DNA from: RI-153 sp963721725
GTDB taxonomy: Bacteria > Chloroflexota > Anaerolineae > Caldilineales > Caldilineaceae
DNA: 64,000 nt
Reading direction: 5' to 3'
Assembly: GCA_963721725.1 (NCBI GenBank)
Contig: CAVRLX010000020.1
Coordinates: 1-64,000 of the forward strand
Part shown: positions 30,014 to 37,764 of the stretch, piece by piece
Layout: every line of letters begins with the position of its first letter
Numbering within the stretch: position 1 is the stretch's first letter
The notes under the pieces: generated by a model
What the model was told of the DNA's origin: nothing
What the model saw: the letters and a program-made list of their open reading frames with translations, nothing else
Database searches by the model: none
Translations under genes and position numbers: made by a program

Positions 30014-31240
30014 TTACACACGTCGCCCCAGCAGGGTCAGCCGTTGATCGCCCTGCCGGGTAAAAAGTATCGTGGCGGCGCGGCCGCCCGGCGTCAATTT
30101 CAGCCGGGGACGCAGACTTTCTGGTTCAATCGGCGCACCACGTTTTTTCAGCTCAACCGTGCCAATGTGCAAGGCCACCAGCCGTTGGTTAAGCTGTTTC
30201 AAGCTACTTGGCAAAATTTCTTCAATTTGAAAAGTCTGCACAAAGGGCGCTGCCAAAGAATCAGCGCTTGCCCCTTTGCCCACCAGATAGGCAATCTGGG
30301 CATCAAACAGATGGGCGTCGAGCATTTCGCACAGTTCCATAAAAGCCCCAGCGCGAATCACCGCGCCGTCGGGTTCGTGGAGATAATCCCCCGGCGCAAT
30401 CGGTCCCAACGGTGGCGGTTGCAACGAGGCATCCAACCGATGCCAGCCTGTGCCATCATATACCGAGGCCCAACGGCGCACGCCATCTACGGCCAGCGGC
30501 CCAAACCAGAGTACGGCCTCTTTGCAGGTACGCTCATGGCTGATGAACTCGACGCTGCACCCAGCGGGGATCTCCTCGTCGGCCACACCGGGCGCAACCT
30601 TCACCCCCAGCGCCGGAATCTGCGCCTGTAGCTGCAAAAGCTGGGCAAGCGGTGGCTGCATCTGGTGCAGGCTGAAAACGCGGCGTCCATCTACACGGCG
30701 GGCGGGATCGGCAAAGGCCGCCGCCACAAGGGGAAGCGTACCCGCGGAAAGATCGTTTGTCCAATCGCTGGTGCGAACTTCCACACGGTCAGCATAACCC
30801 AGGCGCGCCACATTGGCTGCCGCCAGTCGCACACGTGTGGCCGACGTTTCATAGGCGATGACCGAGCGATGTTGGGCCAGGGCCAGGGTATCGCCACCGA
30901 TGCCGCAGCCCAGATCAAGCACCGTCCCCATTGGGGCGCGAGCGTCGATCCAGCGGGCGCGATGCGCGGCAATGGTGTGGGTCGTGGCCTGTTCCAGCGC
31001 TTCGGGCGTAAAGTAGAGCACATGGGCATGAGGAAATTTGGCAGTGGCTTTTTGGCGCAGGCGGGCTTGGGTGAGCAACGCCCCGGCCTGTGTGGGCGAA
31101 AAAGTACGGCGCAGGTCGCCGAGCAAGGCAACAGTATGCACTTCGTGGAGATCTGCACTGTGTAGCTGTTGCAATGCGGTTTCACCCGTCGCCGAGAGCA
31201 TAAAGTCAACTGTCTCCGCATCCCACTCGTGTGTCGTCAT
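30014..31240 (-). CDS. THUMP-like class I SAM methyltransferase
   Basis: 408 residues. SAM-binding motif VLDLGCGIGGDTLALAQH (motif I) and DPARRVDGRRVFSL, as in the family of putative rRNA methyltransferases with a C-terminal THUMP-like domain (PF18096); C-terminal segment VALHIGTVELKKRGAPIEPE fits that domain. Substrate probably RNA, not shown. ATG 31240 is chosen because TATAAT (31247-31252 on minus) lies only six bases upstream, which suggests a leaderless mRNA beginning at the ATG. Confidence 0.82.
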   Translation of the reverse strand: MTTHEWDAETVDFMLSATGETALQQLHSADLHEVHTVALLGDLRRTFSPTQAGALLTQARLRQKATAKFPHAHVLYFTPEALEQATTHTIAAHRARWIDARAPMGTVLDLGCGIGGDTLALAQHRSVIAYETSATRVRLAAANVARLGYADRVEVRTSDWTNDLSAGTLPLVAAAFADPARRVDGRRVFSLHQMQPPLAQLLQLQAQIPALGVKVAPGVADEEIPAGCSVEFISHERTCKEAVLWFGPLAVDGVRRWASVYDGTGWHRLDASLQPPPLGPIAPGDYLHEPDGAVIRAGAFMELCEMLDAHLFDAQIAYLVGKGASADSLAAPFVQTFQIEEILPSSLKQLNQRLVALHIGTVELKKRGAPIEPESLRPRLKLTPGGRAATILFTRQGDQRLTLLGRRV

Positions 31241-31246
31241 GCGCCT

Positions 31247-31252
31247 ATTATA
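31247..31252 (-). promoter_or_regulatory. -10 box six bases before an ATG (leaderless type)
   Basis: Perfect TATAAT on the minus strand, spacing of six bases to the methyltransferase ATG at 31240. Transcription would start at or next to the start codon. No good -35 was seen. Confidence 0.5.
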
Positions 31253-31323
31253 GCCTTGCAGCGGAGAGGCATCCAAACCGTATAAGGAGTAGAGCATAAG
31301 TCATCGTAGCTATTCAGGTCCAG

Positions 31324-31386
31324 GGTGCGACGCACTCGCCACGCAGAATTTCTAGCCCGATCTTGTCCTGGCGAGTGCGTCGCACC
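31324..31386. repeat. GGTGCGACGCACTCGCCA inverted repeat, copy 2
   Basis: GGTGCGACGCACTCGCCA (31324-31341) and TGGCGAGTGCGTCGCACC (31369-31386), a perfect 18-base stem with a 27-base loop. Outer flanks show that it lies in the opposite orientation to copy 1. It is placed between two divergent genes. Confidence 0.9.
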
Positions 31387-31409
31387 TGAACAGTTACCAA
31401 GAATCTGAA

Positions 31410-31439
31410 TTGACCGGCATGGCGGCTTTCTGATAGCAT
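31410..31439 (+). promoter_or_regulatory. Candidate promoter for the EEP-family gene
   Basis: TTGACC (31410-31415), 18 bases, then TGA plus TAGCAT (31434-31439). A GC-rich stem-loop (about 31462-31489) lies in the leader. Confidence 0.4.
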
Positions 31440-31510
31440 GAACCATAGACCAATAAATCATGGCGGCGATCCGGCTGGGTCGCCGCTTTCCATTCTTAAA
31501 GGATTTGGGT

Positions 31511-32543
31511 GTGCGTTCTCAAAATTTATGGACGGTGTGGATGGAATGGCTGGCCCTGCTCTATACCGGGGCGGTCGCAGGGTGGATTGTGATGTGGCGG
31601 CTGTGGGGAGATGCCAACGGGCCGCTTTCTATGCTCAACGCCTGGGCATTTTGGGCACTGTTGACGGGGCTGCCAATGGGGACGCTAAGTCTATGGCGGC
31701 GGGCACGCCCATGGAGTCTACTCTGGCTGGCAGGCGTGGGCGCGCTTTTTTATGAACGATACCTGCGCCATTGGTCACCGCGCCACAGCGAAGCGGTGAC
31801 TGGAGACAAAGGCGAAAGGCTTACAATCTTCAGCGCCAACATGCTCAACGTGGCCCGTGATCTTCGCGCAACGGTGGAGGCCATTCGCCGCGAAAAGGCC
31901 GACGTGCTGCTCTTTCAAGAGGCCATCGCCACCCACACTGCCCAGTTGGAACGCGGTCTGGCCGCCGACTATCCACACCGCTGTTGGGTTCCCTATCTGC
32001 CCACCAACTTGGGATTGGGCATTGCCAGCCGCGTCCCCTTCGCCGTGACTGGTTTCTGGCAAAAGCCGGGCCTCGAACCCTATGCGCTGCGGGTGACGTT
32101 GGCGCTGCCCGGCGGCCCCGTAGATGTCTATTGTGTCCACTTTATGGCTCCGTTACACGAGATCAAGACGTTGGGCGCAACGCGGCATCCTACACACGCG
32201 CCAGACCCAGATCCGCACTATTTTGGCCGAAATTGAGCACCGCCAACAGCCCGCACTGTTGGCCGGGGATTGGAATCGCACCGAAGCCGCCGATTCGTAC
32301 CGCTGGACAAGCGCTATGCTGGTGGATGGCTGGCGCGAGGCAGGCCGTGGCCCCGGCTGGACATGGCCGCAGCATTTGGGCAAACATCCGCCGCGGCCCA
32401 CGCCGCGCCTGTTGCGCCTGGATTATCTTTTCCACACGGGGATGCGCTATGATCGAGCGATTCGTGTGCTGCACATGGAGCGTGCGACTGCCGATACTGG
32501 CTCCGATCACAGCGCCATTGTAGCTCAGGTTCATATTATGTAG
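31511..32543 (+). CDS. Endonuclease/exonuclease/phosphatase-family membrane protein (frameshifted)
   Basis: About 344 residues when joined near 32195. Two or three N-terminal membrane segments (MEWLALLYTGAVAGWIVM; FWALLTGLPMGTLSLW) then an EEP domain: IFSANMLNVARDLRATVEAI (Asn), ADVLLFQEA (metal-binding Glu), LLAGDWNRTEAAD (Asp/Asn) and the final TGSDHSAIVAQV (catalytic His). Members act as nucleases or lipid/sugar phosphodiesterases; with a membrane anchor the active site is probably outside. A GTG at 31511 with aaagga seven bases upstream is favoured over an ATG at 31460 inside a hairpin. Confidence 0.78.
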
Positions 32544-32562
32544 ATTGTAGATGGTTTGGCAT

Positions 32563-35004
32563 TTAGCGCACAGGCTGGGCAATGGAGGCTGTTAATTGCT
32601 CGACCTGGGTTGAGGTTAACTGCTTGCCTCGCTCCATCTCGTGGGTCCAATCGTGAAACGAGCGACGCAACGGGGCGATGATCTGTCGATCAAGACGTTG
32701 TGAATAGGGGGCTGCGCTCAAGCCAAGATGGGCGCGCAACGCAGCGGCTGCCCCAGAGAGCCGAGCCGCCAAATGAAATTGCTGGCGCATGGCTGCCACC
32801 CCTGCCAACCCTTCTAACACGATTGCCTCGCCATCTTTGCTGCCCACGGTTTGGTAGATTGCCAGCGCGTCTTGAAGATGGCGCGCAGCCTCTTCAGGAT
32901 TGCTCGCCAGTAGATAGGCGATCCCCAGATCGCGCTCTGCCCATGCAATGTCAGCGCTGCGATTCATGCTGGCGAAGATCTCCATGCCTTCATAAATCGG
33001 GCGAATTGCCAGGGCCGGATCGCCATCCTCACGCTCAATATTTCCGCGCAAAATAAGGATGGCGGCAATGCTTCCTTGCGCGTCCCATGTCCGGTGAATA
33101 GCCTCACTTTCGGCCAGCAACAGACGAGCTTGGGCAAAATTGCACTGTTCGATTGCCATGATCGCGCGCTGAGTTTGGGCCAACGCAACATGCCATGTCA
33201 TGCCTAGCCCGCGCCAGATCGCCTGGCTCCGATCGTAACAATGCCAGCCCTCGTCCAGATCGCCTTGCATCACCACACTGCGTCCCAGGTTGAAAAAGGA
33301 CCACGCTGACTCTGCCGACGCGTCGACTGTGGCGGCCACCTGTAATGCCTGCCGATAGCAGATCTGGGCCTGTGTATGATTGCCCTGAAACGAAAGCAAC
33401 ACACCCAGCCCGGTCAGCGCGCGGGCATGGGTTGCCGGGGTGTAATTCACTGATTCTTGACCGTATCGCAATGCCGCTTCCAGCCAAGCGGTCCCCTCTC
33501 GCCATTGCCCGTGGACGTACCAAAAATGGGCGCTGGCCGCCGCAATTTTCAGCGCCAGATCGGGGGCAGATTCCAAACTCCATCCCAGGGCTGCGCGCAG
33601 ATTTTCTTGATGACGAAGTAAGCAGCTTAACCAGCGGCTTTCGTCAGGCGCAGCGCTAAAAATCGGATGACCACTTTGGGCCACTGCGAGCATGTATTCG
33701 GCGTGGCGCAGGCGCAAAACCGAGACCTCACCGCTGGCGGCGAGCTTTTCCAGTGCAAAGCCCCGCAACGTTTCTAAGAGCAAATAGCGAGTTCCGTCTG
33801 TGGGGGTTGGATCCATTTGCACAAGGCTTTTCGCCACCAGTGCCTGTAGCGTATCGGCGGCGGCCACACCTGCCTCGGCCACAGCCTGCATGGCGGCTAG
33901 ATCAAAGCCGCCGACAAAAGGGGCAAGCTGGACAAAAAGTTTTTGCTCGGCGGGCGAGAGCAGCGTATAGCTCCAATCAATGGCGCTGCGCAGCGTGCGT
34001 TGGCGCGGGGGAAGATCGCGCGGTCCATCGGCCAATTGATAAAAGTGGCTGTTTTCGCCCGACAGATCCATCACCACTTGGTGGGGTGTAAATTCCCGAC
34101 AACGGGCCGCTGCCAACTCAATCGCCAGCGGCAGGCCATCCAACAGGGTGCAAAGTCGCGCTACAGTCTCAACATTGTCTGCGGTCAGGCCAAAGGAGGG
34201 CTGAAATCCCTGTACCCGATCCATAAAGAGGTGTATTGCCGGATTTTCGGCCAGGGTGACAGGGGGCAGATCGGCGCTGGGCAGCGGAAAGGGTTTGACG
34301 GTATATTCATGTTCGCCGGTGAGACGCAAGGGAACGCGACTGGTGACCAACGCTTTAAGCGACGGGCAGGCTTGCAGCAATTCGGCCAGTTGCGGAGAGG
34401 ATTCCTCAAGATGCTCAAAGTTATCCAGCACCAACAAAACCTGTTGGGGGCGCAGATAGCTGATGATCACTTGTTGCAAGGTAGATTGTTCGCCTTCGCG
34501 GATGCCCAGCACTTGGGCCAATGCGGCGAAAATAAAGGTTGGATCGGTGACCGCGGCCAGCCCTACAAAGAAGACACCATCGGCAAAGTGGGCGCGTAAG
34601 GCGTGGCCCGCCGCTACGGCCAGCCGTGTCTTGCCCACGCCGGGCGTCCCCACCAGGGTTAACAGGCGTACATGCGAACGCAACATCAGCTCAGAGACCC
34701 GTTGCAGATCATCGCTACGGCCAACCAGCGGCGTCAGCGGATGGGGCAGATTGGTGGGAGCGTGCTCGGCTTCGCCAATCGGCGTGCGCGCCACTTGGAC
34801 AAAATGGTCGCGTTCCGCGGGCGGAATTACCAGATGGTCGGCCAGAAGTTCGGCAATCTGTTTAGAGGGGCGACGCTGGCCTTCTTCAAACTTTTGAATA
34901 GTGACTACGGCACACCCCACCCGTTTTGCCAAGTCAGCCTGTGTGAGATCAAGCGCTTTGCGGCGCTGTTTGATCCATTGAGGAAACAAGAGATTAGCAG
35001 ACAT
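32563..35004 (-). CDS. XRE-type regulator with NB-ARC ATPase and TPR domains
   Basis: 813 residues. An N-terminal helix-turn-helix (LFPQWIKQRRKALDLTQADL and VTIQKFEEGQRRPS, ~5-60) is followed by an NB-ARC/AP-ATPase module (P-loop GTPGVGKTRLA; Walker B VLLVLDNFEHLEE; LPLAIELAAARCREF near the winged helix) and about 350 residues of tetratricopeptide-like helices (ALTGLGVLLSFQGNHTQAQI, IAWAERDLGIAYLLASNPEE). This is the STAND layout of AfsR-like bacterial regulators, in which ligand binding to the sensor lets the ATPase oligomerise. No effector gene is fused. Met28 of the longer frame is the likely start. Confidence 0.88.
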   Translation of the reverse strand: MSANLLFPQWIKQRRKALDLTQADLAKRVGCAVVTIQKFEEGQRRPSKQIAELLADHLVIPPAERDHFVQVARTPIGEAEHAPTNLPHPLTPLVGRSDDLQRVSELMLRSHVRLLTLVGTPGVGKTRLAVAAGHALRAHFADGVFFVGLAAVTDPTFIFAALAQVLGIREGEQSTLQQVIISYLRPQQVLLVLDNFEHLEESSPQLAELLQACPSLKALVTSRVPLRLTGEHEYTVKPFPLPSADLPPVTLAENPAIHLFMDRVQGFQPSFGLTADNVETVARLCTLLDGLPLAIELAAARCREFTPHQVVMDLSGENSHFYQLADGPRDLPPRQRTLRSAIDWSYTLLSPAEQKLFVQLAPFVGGFDLAAMQAVAEAGVAAADTLQALVAKSLVQMDPTPTDGTRYLLLETLRGFALEKLAASGEVSVLRLRHAEYMLAVAQSGHPIFSAAPDESRWLSCLLRHQENLRAALGWSLESAPDLALKIAAASAHFWYVHGQWREGTAWLEAALRYGQESVNYTPATHARALTGLGVLLSFQGNHTQAQICYRQALQVAATVDASAESAWSFFNLGRSVVMQGDLDEGWHCYDRSQAIWRGLGMTWHVALAQTQRAIMAIEQCNFAQARLLLAESEAIHRTWDAQGSIAAILILRGNIEREDGDPALAIRPIYEGMEIFASMNRSADIAWAERDLGIAYLLASNPEEAARHLQDALAIYQTVGSKDGEAIVLEGLAGVAAMRQQFHLAARLSGAAAALRAHLGLSAAPYSQRLDRQIIAPLRRSFHDWTHEMERGKQLTSTQVEQLTASIAQPVR

Positions 35005-35150
35005 AGCCCACCCGACAAGGATAACAAAGCACATTTGTATGATTGATTGTATGGATTTGGCGATTGTCTGTCCAGCCATTTCCATAGGATAATAAAAAAT
35101 TAACCGGATTTCTTACAACGGAGTCCGATACAAGAACTGCTGATAGTAAG

Positions 35151-35179
35151 TGGACAAAGCGGCTGTTCGACGGTAAAAT
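35151..35179 (+). promoter_or_regulatory. Promoter for rnj or a leader RNA
   Basis: TGGACA (35151-35156), 17-base spacer, TAAAAT (35174-35179). One of the better sigma-70-like matches in the window. Predicted transcript start near 35186. Confidence 0.55.
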
Positions 35180-35185
35180 GAACGT

Positions 35186-35308
35186 TGCTTTGTACCGGCC
35201 CAGAGCGCCGGGGATGGATTAGACGTCTGGTGTAGGCGTGTGATGCGCGCCGAGACCCCAAAATTTTGTACCAGGACGCTGGGGGCTTTGAGGCTGCCCG
35301 GCGTTTTT
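35186..35308 (+). ncRNA. Possible leader or small RNA ending in a terminator-like hairpin
   Basis: From the predicted start near 35186 to a hairpin ACGCTGGG (35276-35283) / CCCGGCGT (35297-35304) followed by five T. The RNA would be ~120 nt and ends about 40 bases before the rnj ATG. The word ttttgtacc is repeated inside. No known RNA family recognised. Confidence 0.35.
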
Positions 35309-35348
35309 GTAGAGAACGATCACCACTTTTCGCACAAGGAGACAGTGC

Positions 35349-37073
35349 ATGGAACAAACAGAAACATTGATGGAGGAAGAGACGGCTGTCCAGCCTGTGG
35401 ATGAACGCACCTTATTGCGCTTTATCCCGCTGGGCGGGTTGGGGGAGATCGGCAAAAATATGATGCTCCTCGAATCTGGGGAAAATATCATCATTATTGA
35501 CGCTGGGCTGATGTTCCCTGACAGCGATATGCACGGCGTGGATATTGTGATCCCCGACGTGGAATATCTGTTGGATCGCCAGGATTGGGTGCGGGGTATT
35601 ATCCTGACCCACGGCCACGAAGATCACATTGGCAGCGTTGGCCTATATTATTGAAGAGGGCATCCGTGCCCCGGTCTATGCGACGGCCCTGACCCGCGGC
35701 CTGTTGGAGGGCAAACTTGTCGAGCATCGTCTTTTGGGCGAGGTGGAACTGGTCACCGTGACCGAAGACGATGTAATCGAGATGGACCCCTTCACTGTGG
35801 AATTTTTTCACACGTGTCACAGCTTCCCCGACAGCGTAGGGGTAAGTGTAAAAACACCCGCCGGACGCATCATTGCCACCAGCGATTACAAATTCGACCC
35901 TACGCCAGTGGACGGCAAACCCACGGAAGAGGACAAGTTACAGCGCTGGGGCGATGAGGGCGTGTTGCTGCTGTTGGCCGATAGCACCAATGTGGAGCGT
36001 GCTGGCACAACGCCCAGCGAGCGCAAGGTGGAAGCCAGCCTGGATGCGATCTTCTCGAAAACAGAGGGGCGCGTGATCTTGGCGACCTTTGCCAGCAATA
36101 TCAGCCGTGTGCAACAGATTATCGACGTCTCGCGTCGCCACGGTCGTCGAATTGGGGCAGTGGGGCGCTCGATGGTCAACAACATCAAGATTGCCATGCG
36201 CCTGGGCTATCTCAATATCACCCCCGAAGAACTGCTTACCACCGACGAAATGGAAAAGCTCCCCGGCAGCAGCGTGACGATTATCGCCACAGGCAGCCAG
36301 GGCGAACCGACCAGCGCCATGGTGCGTATGAGCATGGCGGATCATCGCCAAATTACGCTGCATAAGGGTGACACGGTTGTGCTGAGTGCTGTGCCGATCC
36401 CCGGCAATGAGGAGCTTTTCAACCGCACGCTGGACAATCTCTATCGTCAGGGCGCGCGCGTAATCTATCACGAGCTGGCCGACAATGTACATGTCAGTGG
36501 GCATGGGGGCCGCGAAGATTATCGCCACATGCTGGAACTCACCCGCCCGCGCTACTTTGTGCCAGTGCATGGCGAATATCGCCATTTGGTGCAACATACC
36601 GAACTGGCCCAAGAAACGGGGATGCCCGCCTCTAATACCCTGATCATCGAAGATGGGCAGGTAGTGGAGTTTGGCCGTTATGATGACGACACCGATGCGG
36701 TTGGCGCGCGCCTGGGCGAACATGTTAACGCCGGGCACGTCTTCGTGGACGGGCTGGGCGTGGGCGACATTGGCAACGTGGTGCTGCGTGATCGCAGTCA
36801 CTTGGGCAGCAACGGCTTTATTGTCTGCATTGTCGCCCTGGACGAATACGACGGCAACATCATCTTCGGGCCAGAAATCATTAGCCGCGGTTTTGTCTAC
36901 ATGCGCGACAACGAGGATCTGATCCGCCGCGCCGTGGAAACTGTGCGCACGAGATCACCAAAGGCGCGCCCGCCGCTGCCCTTTCCAAGAAGATCCGCAA
37001 CGCTCTCACCACCTTTTGCGTCAAGGAAATGGGCCGCCGTCCCATGATCTTGCCCATGGTGATTGAGGTGTAG
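35349..37073 (+). CDS. rnj: Ribonuclease J (two frameshifts)
   Basis: About 574 residues when joined. Breaks: an extra A near 35629 (repaired THGHEDHIGALAYIIEEG) and a missing G near 36947 (repaired VETVRDEITKGAPAAALSKK, ending MILPMVIEV). Metallo-beta-lactamase/beta-CASP nuclease: HGHEDHIG zinc motif, LLADSTNVERAG, ATFASNISRVQQII, ATGSQGEPTSAMVRM and HVSGHGGREDYRHML, PVHGEYRHL. RNase J degrades and matures mRNA and rRNA by 5-prime exo- and endonuclease action. aaggag precedes the ATG. Only the end frames are broken, so a sequence error is likely. Confidence 0.93.
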
Positions 37074-37115
37074 ACTGTAATGCGTGATGCGTAACCTAAT
37101 CACGCAGATCCATTG

Positions 37116-37153
37116 AGGCACGGATGGCAAGTATACGCATCCGTGCCTTTTTT
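37116..37153 (+). terminator. Rho-independent terminator after rnj
   Basis: AGGCACGGATG (37116-37126), loop, CATCCGTGCCT (37138-37148), then T6. Confidence 0.9.
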
Positions 37154-37253
37154 GATCCACATTGCTTGACGGCAGCCCGCTTTCGTCTTACCATCAGGGC
37201 AGATCCATTGTGCTGGACATTGCGTGTTGGACATTGCTATCTTCAGGAGATCT

Positions 37254-37499
37254 ATGTCGATGGTTAACCGAGAAGAGATCAAAGCAGCGATTGATGAAGT
37301 GCAAGATGAACATTTAGACATGTTATTTCGCATCATACGGGTATTCCGTGTGGCAACTCCCTCCCCGCGCCCACAGTTACATGAGAATGAGCCAGAAAAT
37401 TGGCAAAGATTTGTGGACGCAACCGCCGGTGCATGGCAAGGAGAACCACTCGAACGAGGCGACCAGGGGGAGTATGAACAGCGAGAGACGTTAAGGTGA
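37254..37499 (+). CDS. Putative antitoxin of a VapBC-like pair
   Basis: 81 residues, MSMVNREEIKAAIDEVQDEH at the start, then an acidic C-terminus (GEPLERGDQGEYEQRE). No clear DNA-binding fold is recognised. Position defines it: its stop overlaps the start of a PIN-domain remnant by four bases (GTGA), the usual antitoxin-toxin layout. aggaga precedes the ATG. The frame is intact although the toxin is broken. Confidence 0.55.
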   Translation: MSMVNREEIKAAIDEVQDEHLDMLFRIIRVFRVATPSPRPQLHENEPENWQRFVDATAGAWQGEPLERGDQGEYEQRETLR

Positions 37500-37679
37500 G
37501 TTATCTGCTCGACACCAATACATGCATCCGCTACCTCAACGATGCAAATTCGGCTGTGACACATTGCCGCCATTGCCCTGGCCCATGCCGCCATTCTGGT
37601 GACGCACAACACACGTGAATTTGAGAGAGTTGCGGGGCTGGCTTTGGTCGATTGGGAAAGCACCTCGTCTCTGTCGTGA
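37496..37679 (+). pseudogene. Remnant of a VapC-type PIN toxin (internal deletion)
   Basis: The first 21 codons (VSYLLDTNTCIRYLNDANSA) are a perfect VapC N-terminus with the first catalytic Asp. They then join, out of frame, to a VapC C-terminus (IAAIALAHAAILVTHNTREF, then ALVDWES). About 80 central residues, including the other acidic residues, are missing, so no active nuclease can be made. The literal frame stops at 37618. Confidence 0.85.
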
Positions 37680-37710
37680 TAGTCCTGTCGCCTTCAGCCG
37701 TTTCGTATGC

Positions 37711-37716
37711 TATAAT
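37711..37716 (+). promoter_or_regulatory. Extended -10 element for ftsK
   Basis: TGCTATAAT (-10 hexamer 37711-37716), about 50 bases before the ftsK ATG. No good -35. Confidence 0.45.
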
Positions 37717-37764
37717 TTTCTAGAACTTTTGTTCGTGATTTTGTCTCGTTCTCCTTGAAATCCC

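Larger units (their letters stand above)
35005..35348. other. Divergent control region before RNase J
   Basis: No coding frame convincing. It contains a good promoter (35151-35179) reading towards rnj and a terminator-like hairpin in its leader (35276-35308), described separately. Confidence 0.6.

Noticed and set aside
30665..31165. Plus-strand frame of 166 residues in the methyltransferase gene
   Set aside because: Antisense to conserved SAM motifs; no independent evidence.
35938..36801. 287-residue minus-strand frame inside RNase J
   Set aside because: Antisense shadow; the plus strand carries all RNase J motifs.
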